From positions 1 to 64,000 of the forward strand of contig CAZTZE010000014.1 of the NCBI GenBank assembly GCA_964618215.1: a stretch of DNA of 64,000 bases. Direction: 5' to 3'. Shown one piece after another: positions 15,835 through 23,373 of this stretch. The DNA is from CG2-30-58-95 sp964618215. GTDB lineage: Bacteria > Chloroflexota > Anaerolineae > Anaerolineales > Villigracilaceae. Made by a program: the position numbers and the translations under genes. Within the stretch, counting starts at the first letter, position 1. Each line of letters starts with the position of its first letter. The notes below the pieces were generated by a model. The model had not been told where the DNA came from, did not search any database, and saw only the letters and a program-made list of their open reading frames with translations.

Positions 15835-16314
15835 GTGACTGAAAAAGAGCAACGAGGCTTTGAGGACTTGGATTGCTACAAACTGGCGCTTCAGGTGTTC
15901 AAAGAGGCTTACCGCGTCGCCAAGAGTCTGCCTCCCGAAGAAAAGTACAATCTGGCTCAACAGATGCGTCGTGCTGCGACGAGTATTGTTCTTAATATCG
16001 CTGAAGGATATGGCAGGTATCACTACCTGGACAGCCTGCGATTCTATTACTATGCGCGTGGTTCCTTGAGCGAAACCTTGAGCGCATTTATCCTGTGCGA
16101 CGAAGCGCACTATGCGCAGGGCGAGTTGCCCGGCCAACGTGACCTGTGTTACAACGCTTTGAGAACGCTCAACGGCTACATTCGCTATGTTCGTGCTCAG
16201 CAACAAGGCAGTCAGGAATACGGCAATCGCGCCATTCACGAGGAACATGCTCTATATGACACTTCTTTTACTGAAGGTAGTGAATCTGCTGATATAGTTT
16301 CCCCAGTTCCATGA
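15835..16314 (+). CDS. Four-helix-bundle protein (S23 / IVP family), copy 3
   Basis: 159 residues from GTG 15835, which has GGAGG six bases upstream; an earlier in-frame GTG at 15814 lies within the repeat array. The bundle is clear (GFEDLDCYKLALQVFKEAYR, RRAATSIVLNIAEGYGR, FYYYARGSLSETLSAFI, LRTLNGYIRYVRAQQQ) but belongs to a different branch from copies 1 and 2. The last about 40 residues extend beyond the usual end. It is enclosed by inverted AGTAAATT/AATTTACT arrays and separates the YgeW-like gene from carbamate kinase. Confidence 0.85.
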   Translation: MTEKEQRGFEDLDCYKLALQVFKEAYRVAKSLPPEEKYNLAQQMRRAATSIVLNIAEGYGRYHYLDSLRFYYYARGSLSETLSAFILCDEAHYAQGELPGQRDLCYNALRTLNGYIRYVRAQQQGSQEYGNRAIHEEHALYDTSFTEGSESADIVSPVP

Positions 16315-16316
16315 CC

Positions 16317-16351
16317 CACTAATTTACTAATCTACTGTTCTACTAATCTAC
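16317..16351. repeat. Simple-repeat array right of S23 gene 3
   Basis: ACTAATTTACTAATCTACTG followed by TTCTACTAATCTAC, the inverted counterpart of 15789-15817. It ends immediately before the carbamate kinase ribosome site (CAGGAG). Confidence 0.75.
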
Positions 16352-16362
16352 AGGAGTCATTC

Positions 16363-17325
16363 ATGTCCGAAAAAACTCGCAAACTTGCAGTTGTAGCAAT
16401 TGGTGGAAACTCACTAATCAAGGACGAAAAGCACAAGACCGTCGAAGACCAGTACCAGGCCGCCAAAGAGACCACCTTCCACATCGCGGATATGATCGAG
16501 TCCGGCTGGGACGTGGCCATCGGTCACGGCAATGGGCCGCAGGTCGGGTTCATCCTGCGCCGGTCGGAGATCGCCGCGAAAGTGGAGGGCATGCACGAGG
16601 TCCCGCTGGACGTGTGCGGGGCCGACAGCCAGGGCGCCATCGGCTACGCCCTCCAACAAACTTTACAGAACGAGTTGTACCGGCGTGGTATCAAGAAGAA
16701 CGTCGCGACGGTGATCACGCAAGTTCTCGTGGACAAGAACGATCCGGCCTTCAAGAACCCGTCCAAGCCCATTGGCAGTTTCATGGACGAGGCCGAGGCC
16801 AAACGCCGCGAAGCTGAAATGAGCTGGTCGGTGGTCGAAGACGCCGGGCGCGGCTGGCGTCGCGTGGTCGCTTCGCCGCTGCCGAAAGAGGTGGTGGAGC
16901 TTGAGTCGGTCAAAACCTTGTTGAACGCCGGCGTGGTTGTCATTACGGTGGGCGGCGGCGGCATCCCGGTGATTGATGCAGGAAATGGCGTTTATCGGGG
17001 GGTGGCGGCCGTCATTGACAAAGACTACGCCTCCAGCCTGCTGGCGCAGCTCATCAAAGCCGATCTGTTCGTAATCTCCACCGCGGTTGAAAAAGTTGCC
17101 ATCAACTTCGGCAAACCCGACCAAAAGTGGCTCGACCGGATAACACTGGCTGAAGCCAAACAGTATCTGGCCGAAGGGACGCACTTTGCCAAAGGTTCGA
17201 TGGCGCCCAAGATCCAGGCCGTCGTCTGGTATCTGGAGAACGGCGGCAGGCAGGCGCTTATCACCAATCCCGAAAACATCGGGCGCGCCTTGCGCGGTGA
17301 AACCGGCACCTGGATCGTGCCGTGA
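16363..17325 (+). CDS. arcC: Carbamate kinase
   Basis: 320-residue cytoplasmic kinase that transfers phosphate from carbamoyl phosphate to ADP, yielding ATP, ammonia and CO2. Motifs: AIGGNSLIKD (about 12-21), HGNGPQVG near 50, VGGGGIPVI near 205, DKDYASSLLA near 222 and FAKGSMAPKI near 275, all expected for the family. Length is normal. Its place after two carbamoyltransferases makes it the energy-harvesting end of a ureido or purine breakdown route. The ATG has AGGAG eight bases upstream. Confidence 0.93.
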   Translation: MSEKTRKLAVVAIGGNSLIKDEKHKTVEDQYQAAKETTFHIADMIESGWDVAIGHGNGPQVGFILRRSEIAAKVEGMHEVPLDVCGADSQGAIGYALQQTLQNELYRRGIKKNVATVITQVLVDKNDPAFKNPSKPIGSFMDEAEAKRREAEMSWSVVEDAGRGWRRVVASPLPKEVVELESVKTLLNAGVVVITVGGGGIPVIDAGNGVYRGVAAVIDKDYASSLLAQLIKADLFVISTAVEKVAINFGKPDQKWLDRITLAEAKQYLAEGTHFAKGSMAPKIQAVVWYLENGGRQALITNPENIGRALRGETGTWIVP

Positions 17326-17557
17326 GAATCAGCCTTGTGAGGGGCTTCGGTCCTTTGCAAGGTTGTTTTCTATCCTGACGGCAAAGTGACATTTTGATTA
17401 TCTTTGCCACACAGCATGATGCAAGAGTTGTGCTAGAATCTTTAGGCAAGTGCATTAGATTTAGAAAAGGAGGTGATGCGTAGATAAGTTCGCGGATGTG
17501 CTTCGTGTTTTGCCAATTCAACCCTTCCACCCATTTCTCTTTTAGGAGGAGAATTTC
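17326..17557 (+). other. Leader region of the nucleoside importer operon
   Basis: 232 bp without a clear gene. It holds a TAGAAT -10-like hexamer near 17435 and an exact anti-Shine-Dalgarno complement, AAGGAGGTGAT (17468-17478), directly followed by a three-codon frame (ATG CGT AGA TAA). The importer gene has its own site, AGGAGGAG, eight bases before its ATG. A role of the mini-frame in control is speculative. Confidence 0.35.
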
Positions 17558-18823
17558 ATGCGTAACATAGTTTTTCGCTTTATCTTGCTGGCTTTGGCTG
17601 CCATCCTGCTGGTGACAGCCTGCGCCCCGAAGCCCACTGTCACACAACCCCCCGTCGCTCCACCCGCGGCTGAACAACCCCCTGTCGCGCCACCCGCGGC
17701 GGAAGAGGCCAAACTCAAGGCCTGCTACATCTACGTCGGCCCGATTGGCGACATCGGCTGGACCAATGCCCATGATGTTGGCCGCCGCTACGTGGACGAC
17801 AAGTATGAATGGCTGGAAACCGCCTACGCCGAGTCGGTGCCCGAAGCGGACTCTGACCGCTTTATTGACCGTTTCGTCGTGGAAGAAAAATGCAATGTAG
17901 TCTTCACCACCTCCTTTGGCTTCATGGATGCCACGCTGGCCGCAGCCCAGAGGTACCCGGATAACTACTTCTTCCACGTTTCCGGCTACAAGCGCGCCCC
18001 CAACATGGGCACCCTGATGGCCGATTTCTATCAACTGTACTATCTGAACGGCCTGATGGCCGGCGCGTTGACCAAGAGCGGCAAGATCGGCTACGTGGCT
18101 GCCGTCCCCATTCCCGAACTTGTGCGCCATATTGACGCCTTTACGCTGGGCGTGCGCGAGGCCAATCCCAACGCCACCGTCGAGGTGCGCTGGATCTTCG
18201 CCTGGTACGATCCGGCCAAGGCCCGCGAAGCGGCTGAAGCCCTGATCGCCACCGGCGTGGACGTGCTGGCCTTCACCGAAGATACGGCGACCGTGGTCCA
18301 GGTGGGCGAGGAATACACCGCCAAGGGCCAGCCGGTTTACACCTTCGGCCACTATAGCCCGATGGCGCAGTTCGGTCCGAACTCGATGATCAGCGGCCAG
18401 CTGGTCAATTGGGGCTTGATCTACGAGGACATTCTCACCAAGATTCACTTGGGCATTTACACCACCAAGAATCTCGAGAATGTGGACTACTGGGGCCTGT
18501 TGAGCGGGGGCTGGCAGATGGGCGCGCCGAGCAGCGTAGAACTGGGCGGCGATTTCGGTGTGCCGATCAATCCCAAGTTCGTGGATGCGCTCAAGGCGGT
18601 CAAGGTCACCGACCCGCTGTTGGGCGAGATCAGCGTCCACGACCTGGTCTTCAAACGCATCGAGCAAATGAAGGACCCGGCCGTGCTGTTCGATCCTTTC
18701 AGCGGCCCGATCAACGACCAGAGCGGCGCATTGAAGGTGCAGGCTGGGCAGCGTCTCAGCGTCTTCGAATTGAACACCATTGACTGGTTCGTCGAAGGCG
18801 TGATTGGCAGCGCCAAGCCTTAA
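17558..18823 (+). CDS. BMP-family substrate-binding lipoprotein (nucleoside importer)
   Basis: 421 residues. The signal peptide ends in the lipobox LVTAC with the lipidated Cys at 22, so it is anchored on the outer face of the membrane. A duplicated Pro-rich linker follows (PVAPPAAEQPPVAPPAAEE, 33-51, two copies of VAPPAAE). The mature domain matches Bmp/PnrA-like proteins (YVGPIGDIGWTNAHDVGR, FTTSFGFMDATLAAA, YVAAVPIPELVRHIDAF, TGVDVLAFTEDT). These bind purine nucleosides for the ABC importer encoded by the next three genes. Strong RBS AGGAGGAG. The link to adenine and 8-oxoguanine deaminases supports a purine ligand. Confidence 0.9.
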   Translation: MRNIVFRFILLALAAILLVTACAPKPTVTQPPVAPPAAEQPPVAPPAAEEAKLKACYIYVGPIGDIGWTNAHDVGRRYVDDKYEWLETAYAESVPEADSDRFIDRFVVEEKCNVVFTTSFGFMDATLAAAQRYPDNYFFHVSGYKRAPNMGTLMADFYQLYYLNGLMAGALTKSGKIGYVAAVPIPELVRHIDAFTLGVREANPNATVEVRWIFAWYDPAKAREAAEALIATGVDVLAFTEDTATVVQVGEEYTAKGQPVYTFGHYSPMAQFGPNSMISGQLVNWGLIYEDILTKIHLGIYTTKNLENVDYWGLLSGGWQMGAPSSVELGGDFGVPINPKFVDALKAVKVTDPLLGEISVHDLVFKRIEQMKDPAVLFDPFSGPINDQSGALKVQAGQRLSVFELNTIDWFVEGVIGSAKP

Positions 18824-18843
18824 ACCCGATTCCATGTTCGAGT

Positions 18844-18874
18844 GGGCGGGGGACACACTTTGTGTCCCCCGCCC
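18844..18874 (+). other. GC-rich stem-loop between binding protein and ATPase genes
   Basis: Perfect 14-bp stem GGGCGGGGGACACA / TGTGTCCCCCGCCC with a three-base loop, 20 bp after the binding-protein stop. No U-run follows (GATTTC), so it is better explained as an mRNA 3'-end stabiliser or partial attenuator that lets the binding protein be made in excess. Confidence 0.75.
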
Positions 18875-18926
18875 GATTTCAGTAATGGTAGCCTGCTGGC
18901 TACCATAATTCACAGAGAGGTTGAAT

Positions 18927-20522
18927 ATGCCAGATGACCAGTCAGCCATTATGGTTGGGAAGTCGCCAACCATTATCATGCGCGGGATCGTCAAACGATT
19001 CCCCGGTGTGATTGCAAATGACGGGGCTAATCTGGAAGTCCGCAAGGGGGAGATTCATGCCTTGCTCGGCGAAAACGGGGCGGGTAAAACCACCCTGATG
19101 AACGTTCTGTACGGCATCTATCACCCGGATGAAGGTGAAATCTGGGTCAACGATCAACGCGCGGCTATTCATTCGCCTCAGGATGCCATCCGGCTGGGAA
19201 TCGGCATGATTCACCAGCAATTCCGGCTGGTGCAAACCCACAGCGTGACCGAAAATGTCATCCTGGGTTTGAAGGGGAAATTTCTCTTTCCCGAACGGGC
19301 GGCGCGAAAACGCATTCTCGAACTGACCGAAAAATACGGGATGAAAGTGGATCCCGATGCACGCATCTGGCAACTCTCGGCTGGCGAACAGCAGCGCGTG
19401 GAAATACTCAAGGCGCTCTATCGCGGCGCGAAAATCCTCATCCTGGATGAGCCGACCTCCATGCTCACACCCGGCGAAACCAGGGACCTGCTGAACACCC
19501 TGCGGCGGATGACCGCCGAGGGACACACGGTTGTCTTTATCACCCACAAATTGGAAGAAGTCATGGAGGCCAGTGACCGCGTGACCGTGCTGCGCCAGGG
19601 CAAAGTCATCGCCACGCGGGAAACGGCCACGACCGGCGAAAGCGAACTGGCCCAGTTGATGGTCGGGCGTGAGGTGCTTTTCAACTTGGATAAAAAACAG
19701 GTTGAAACCGGGCCGGTGGTTCTCGAGATTGATAAACTGTCCGCCCTGAACGACAAAGGCATGCCGGCCGTTGTTGATCTTTCATTGGAGGTTCACGCCG
19801 GAGAAATTCTCGGCATTGCCGGCGTGGCCGGCAACGGCCAGCGCGAACTAGTCGAGGCCATCACCGGATTGCGGGACGCGACCGGCGGGCGCATTGCCGT
19901 CAACGGCCAGGATATTACCCACGTCCCGCCACGCGCCCGCATCGAGCGCGGCGTCTGCTGCGTCCCCGGCGAACGCTGGACGGCGCTCATCCCCGGCATG
20001 AGCATAGCCGATAACCTGATCTTAAAAAATTACCTGCAGCCTCCCATCGGGCGCGGGCTGTTCCTTGATCGCGCGGCCATTGCCGCGTATGCCGACGGCC
20101 TTATTAAAGATTATGCCATCATGACCCCAGACCGGCGCACGCCGATTAAAATGCTTTCCGGCGGGAATATTCAACGGGCTTTACTGGCGCGGGAGATTGC
20201 CTGCCGGCCCGCGCTGCTCATCGCCGCGCATCCCACCAGCGGCCTGGACGTGGGTGCCACCGAGACTATCTGGCAGTTGCTGCTTGCCGAGCGCGAGCGC
20301 GGCACAGCCGAGCTGCTCATTTCGGAAGACCTGGAGGAAACCCTTTCGCTCAGCGACCGCGTGGCGGTTATCTTTGAGGGGCAAATCATGGGCCTGTTCC
20401 CGGTCAAGGATGCCAATCTGGAACAGATCAGCCTGATGATGGCCGGCGCCCTGCGCCTGCCCGTGCGCAGCACCCTTCGACAGGCTCAGGGCAGCGCCTA
20501 CTTGGCAGGAGAACCCGCATGA
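18927..20522 (+). CDS. Nucleoside ABC importer ATPase, tandem ABC domains
   Basis: 531 residues with two nucleotide-binding domains in one chain, as in YufO/NupA-type and sugar importers. Domain 1: LLGENGAGKTT (about 45-55), LSAGEQQRVEI, LILDEPTSML. Domain 2: a loose Walker A (VAGNGQRELVEAI), LSGGNIQRALLAREI and LLIAAHPTSGLDVG; the second Walker B has His where a catalytic Glu would be, a degeneracy usual in this subfamily. The start is ATG 18927 (GAGAGG six bases upstream) rather than TTG 18921. The C-terminus from about residue 515 (STLRQAQGSAYLAGEPA) is encoded by a short palindromic repeat at 20473-20492. The gene overlaps the first permease by 4 bp. Confidence 0.92.
   Translation: MPDDQSAIMVGKSPTIIMRGIVKRFPGVIANDGANLEVRKGEIHALLGENGAGKTTLMNVLYGIYHPDEGEIWVNDQRAAIHSPQDAIRLGIGMIHQQFRLVQTHSVTENVILGLKGKFLFPERAARKRILELTEKYGMKVDPDARIWQLSAGEQQRVEILKALYRGAKILILDEPTSMLTPGETRDLLNTLRRMTAEGHTVVFITHKLEEVMEASDRVTVLRQGKVIATRETATTGESELAQLMVGREVLFNLDKKQVETGPVVLEIDKLSALNDKGMPAVVDLSLEVHAGEILGIAGVAGNGQRELVEAITGLRDATGGRIAVNGQDITHVPPRARIERGVCCVPGERWTALIPGMSIADNLILKNYLQPPIGRGLFLDRAAIAAYADGLIKDYAIMTPDRRTPIKMLSGGNIQRALLAREIACRPALLIAAHPTSGLDVGATETIWQLLLAERERGTAELLISEDLEETLSLSDRVAVIFEGQIMGLFPVKDANLEQISLMMAGALRLPVRSTLRQAQGSAYLAGEPA
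20473..20492. repeat. CCCTTCGACA-type palindrome inside the ATPase gene
   Basis: CCCTTCGACAGGCTCAGGGC, an imperfect palindrome whose core (TTCGAC, GCTCAGGGC) also appears in the adenine deaminase insert (10386-10403), and in a related form (GGTTTCGACAAGCTCAACC in reverse) at 52897-52915. It forms the penultimate codons of the gene. Confidence 0.75.
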
Positions 20523-21592
20523 AAATCCCCCGCCTCCGCTTTGAACGACGCCTGTCCTCTCCTCAGTGGCTGCAGGTGGCGGCGCTGGTTGCCTCGCTGC
20601 TGCTTGCCATGCTGACCATTGCCGTCATTTTCTATGCGCTCGGCGTAAATCCCCTGATCGCTTTTCAACGCATTTTTCGCGGCGGGTTCGGCAGTGTTTA
20701 TGGCCTTAAAGAAACGGTGACCAAATCCATCCCGCTCATGCTGGCCGGGGTTGGGCTGACGCTGGCCTTCAAGGGGCGCATGTACAACATTGGCGCGGAA
20801 GGGCAGTTGTTCATCGGCGCGATCGTCGCCTCCGGTTTGGCGCTCGAATTCCCTGAGTGGCCAGCCTATATCCTGCTGCCGGTCATGTTCCTCGGCGGCT
20901 TTCTCGGCGGCGGGCTGTGGGCTGCTATTCCCGCCATTCTTAAAGCGCGCTTCCGCGTGGACGAGGTGCTGACCAGCCTGATGCTGGTTTACGTTGCCAG
21001 CGATGCCGTCAAATATCTGGTTTATGGCCCCTGGCGAGGCACGGATACGCGCGGTTTTCCGATTACAGATCAATTTTCTGCGACCGCGCAGTTACCGCGT
21101 CTTATTGATTCGCGCATTCACTACCCGACCCTGATCCTGGCCCTCCTGCTGGCAGTGTTGATCTACCTGCTGGTCGCGCGCACCAAACTGGGTTACGAGA
21201 TCCGCGTCACAGGCGAAAACCCGGATGCGGCGCGCTATGCCGGTATGAATTACCAGAAAATCGCCCTGCTGGTTATGTTGATCAGTGGCGGTCTGGCCGG
21301 CTTGGCCGGAGTGGGGGAGGTGGCCGGTATTCACTTCCGCTTGCGTCCGCCGGAGGGCATTTCGCCCGGTTACGGCTTTACTGCGATCATCGTCGCCTGG
21401 CTGGCGCGCCTTAATCCACTGGCGGCCATCCTGACCGCATTCCTGCTTGGCGGACTGCTGGTGGGCGGCGACGCCATCCAGATCGCCCTCAACCTGCCGG
21501 CGGCGACCGTCCAGGTCTTCAACGGCGTCATCCTGCTCTTCGTCATCGCAGGTGAACTGTTCACCCGTTACCGGATTCGACTGGAGTTTTGA
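20519..21592 (+). CDS. Nucleoside ABC importer permease 1
   Basis: 357 residues with eight to ten membrane helices, matching the YufP/NupP branch of the BPD_transp_2 family. Family segments: GLTLAFKGRMYNIGAEGQ (about 80-97), RFRVDEVLTSLMLVYVA, and GENPDAARYAGMN near 237, the cytoplasmic loop that meets the ATPase. It overlaps the ATPase gene by ATGA (20519-20522) and is followed after 1 bp by the second permease, a tightly coupled operon. It forms one half of the membrane channel. Confidence 0.92.
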   Translation: MKIPRLRFERRLSSPQWLQVAALVASLLLAMLTIAVIFYALGVNPLIAFQRIFRGGFGSVYGLKETVTKSIPLMLAGVGLTLAFKGRMYNIGAEGQLFIGAIVASGLALEFPEWPAYILLPVMFLGGFLGGGLWAAIPAILKARFRVDEVLTSLMLVYVASDAVKYLVYGPWRGTDTRGFPITDQFSATAQLPRLIDSRIHYPTLILALLLAVLIYLLVARTKLGYEIRVTGENPDAARYAGMNYQKIALLVMLISGGLAGLAGVGEVAGIHFRLRPPEGISPGYGFTAIIVAWLARLNPLAAILTAFLLGGLLVGGDAIQIALNLPAATVQVFNGVILLFVIAGELFTRYRIRLEF

Positions 21593-21593
21593 T

Positions 21594-22517
21594 ATGTTGG
21601 AATTCATCCTTTCGGTTTTGCGCGCCGCCATTCCGGCAGGAACGCCGCTGCTCTACGGCACGCTGGGTGAAGTCTATGCCGAACGTTCCGGCGTGCTTAA
21701 CCTGGGCGTGGAAGGCATGATGATCATGGGCGCTGTGTCCGGCTTTGCCGTCGCGCAGACCACCGGCAACGTCTGGCTGGGCATTCTGGCGGCGGCGCTG
21801 GTCGGCGGCCTGCTGGCGCTGATCCACGCTTTTGCCAGCGTCAGCCTGCGCGTCAACCAGGTGGTCTCCGGCCTGGCGCTGACCATGCTGGGGCTGGGGG
21901 TCAGCGGCATGATAGGCAAGAAATTTGTTGGCCAGCCGCTTGCCGCCCGTTTGCAGCCCATTAATATCCCCGGCTTGAGCGATTTGCCGCTCCTCGGTGA
22001 ACTGCTTTTCCGTTTCGATGTGCTGGTCTATCTGGGCGTCCTGCTGGTGCCGGTGTTGTGGTTCGTGCTTTACAAAACCCGCCTGGGCGTGACATTGCGC
22101 TCGGTCGGCGAAAACCCATCCGCAGCCGACAGCCTGGGCGTCAACGTAGTCCTGGTGCGTTACATGGCCGTTGTGTTTGGCGGCATGTTGGCCGGTGTGG
22201 GCGGCGCGTACCTTTCGATTTCCTACGCCCCGGCCTGGATCGAAGGCATGACCGCCGGCGCGGGCTGGATCGTCATCGCCCTGACCATCTTCGCCATCTG
22301 GGATCCGCGCCGCGCCCTGCTCGGCGCCTACCTGTTCGGCGGCGTGCGCGTGCTGCAATTCCGCCTCCAGCCGCTGGGCATCTCGCCAAATCTGCTTAAC
22401 ATGCTGCCATTCCTGCTCACCATTCTGGTGCTGTGGGTGAGTTCCGGACAGGCGGCGAAGCGGCGCATCGGCGCGCCGGCCGCGTTGATGACGGCCTACG
22501 CGCGCGAAGAGCGGTAA
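21594..22517 (+). CDS. Nucleoside ABC importer permease 2
   Basis: 307 residues and about eight helices, the YufQ/NupQ partner. Family segments: GTLGEVYAERSGVLNLGVEGMM (about 23-44, shown in part), GLALTMLGLGVSGMIG, and GENPSAADSLGVNV near 178. The start is ATG 21594, one base after the previous stop; upstream extension in the same frame is out of family. The end AAKRRIGAPAALMTAYAREER is encoded by the 88-bp sequence that is duplicated at 23584-23671, and a second, diverged version of this tail lies just downstream (22530-22616). Confidence 0.92.
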   Translation: MLEFILSVLRAAIPAGTPLLYGTLGEVYAERSGVLNLGVEGMMIMGAVSGFAVAQTTGNVWLGILAAALVGGLLALIHAFASVSLRVNQVVSGLALTMLGLGVSGMIGKKFVGQPLAARLQPINIPGLSDLPLLGELLFRFDVLVYLGVLLVPVLWFVLYKTRLGVTLRSVGENPSAADSLGVNVVLVRYMAVVFGGMLAGVGGAYLSISYAPAWIEGMTAGAGWIVIALTIFAIWDPRRALLGAYLFGGVRVLQFRLQPLGISPNLLNMLPFLLTILVLWVSSGQAAKRRIGAPAALMTAYAREER

Positions 22518-22538
22518 AGACTTGCGAATTACCGCTTG
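22451..22538 (+). repeat. 88-bp duplication, copy A (permease 3' end)
   Basis: Covers the last 22 codons of permease 2 and 21 bp beyond. It matches 23584-23671 at 86 of 88 positions by eye. The 12-bp start GGCGGCGAAGCG is also nearly present in threonine synthase, which is where copy B was joined. Confidence 0.9.
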
Positions 22539-22616
22539 CGGGATGCCATGCGCAAACGCTTGGGTGCGCCGACGGCGCTGGGTACGCCGTATGTGCGAGG
22601 CGAGAGAGGATTGTGA
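22530..22616 (+). pseudogene. Ghost C-terminus of a second nucleoside permease
   Basis: An open stretch encoding YRLRDAMRKRLGAPTALG then TPYVRGERGL and a stop. It aligns with the tail of the intact permease (AAKRRIGAPAALMTAYAREER) and looks closer to the family consensus. There is no start or body, so it is a remnant left by deletion or recombination between two permease copies. Confidence 0.65.
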
Positions 22617-22637
22617 GCCGCCTCCACAAGGTTAACC

Positions 22638-23251
22638 ATGCTTGATGCCTTTTTTGACGAGTCTTGGTTGCCAGGGCAGTCTGGTGATGATTTTTTTTTC
22701 TGTCGGTGATAACGGCAGATCGAAGGCGGCTGCAATCACTGGTGCGAAAATTTAGACACATTCCGAGACTCAAAGTCAAATCGGAACTTAAGGCATCATC
22801 GTCTCCCCCGGTCATTGTCAAGGGATTTCTCCGCGAGTTGGCTTTCGAGCCAGACATATCGATCGTTGCGGTGGTCTGGAGCGGTAACAGGAAAAATATC
22901 GTTGATTATGAGGCGCTTTACCAGCATCTTGTCGCCCAATGCGCTTTTCACACAGTCAAATTGCACAAGAGAATAGACTTATTCGTTGACAAAAGGTACA
23001 CGAACAAGAAGCAGCAGCAAGAACTAGAAAAAGAAATCAGAGAGGCGATAGCAAGCATTCCGGGCAACGTTGTTCGGGTCTTTCAAGAGGAATCGCACGT
23101 TGTGAAGGAGCTGACTGCGCCGGATTTCGTGGCATGGGCTTACATGCAACGTTTCTGTCGTTCTAATGCCGAGTATTATAGGATCATTCGCGCGAGAGTG
23201 GTGCACTTCGCCGATTTAAGCGAAAAAGCGACCCTCCCTGGGCACCGATAA
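22638..23251 (+). pseudogene. DUF3800 protein gene with a frameshift in a T9 run
   Basis: The ATG at 22638 opens MLDAFFDESWLPGQSGDDFF, the acidic start typical of DUF3800 (F-x-D-E-S). The frame then hits a stop at 22707-22709 right after a run of nine T (22691-22699). If the run had ten T, the frame would continue as FFLSVITADRRRLQSLVRKF and on to 23251, giving about 204 residues with the family end (IDLFVDKRY, LTAPDFVAWAYMQRF). The downstream part alone could start at GTG 22706 but would lack the catalytic-looking acidic start. It is a broken gene, a phase-variable gene, or an assembly error. It is AT-richer than its surroundings. DUF3800 proteins are frequent passengers in defence and mobile regions. 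Confidence 0.75.
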
Positions 23252-23373
23252 CCACCGCATGAAGCGGAGTGAGACTCCCAAAGGGGAGCCAGTTACCCAG
23301 GCCTTATGAGTCGCTAAAATTAGTATACAACAATTCGGCCGATTGTCAATAACCAATTTTCAGCAGAGGCTCG
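23252..23373. other. Short non-coding gap in the rearranged region
   Basis: Contains a small CTCCC-AAAG-GGGAG hairpin (about 23275-23288) and an AT-rich stretch with AGTATACAAC, but no convincing promoter or gene. Confidence 0.3.

Noticed and set aside
17468..17489. Three-codon leader peptide after AAGGAGGTGAT
   Set aside because: The ribosome site is too close to the ATG, and such a motif can arise by chance. Kept only as a remark in the leader entry.
17261..19045. 594-codon minus-strand frame over carbamate kinase end and BMP gene
   Set aside because: Antisense shadow of two well-supported genes; no recognisable motif.
22706..23251. Stand-alone DUF3800 gene starting at GTG 22706
   Set aside because: The true N-terminus with F-F-D-E-S is upstream in another frame, joined by a one-base slip at T9; the GTG has no ribosome site.
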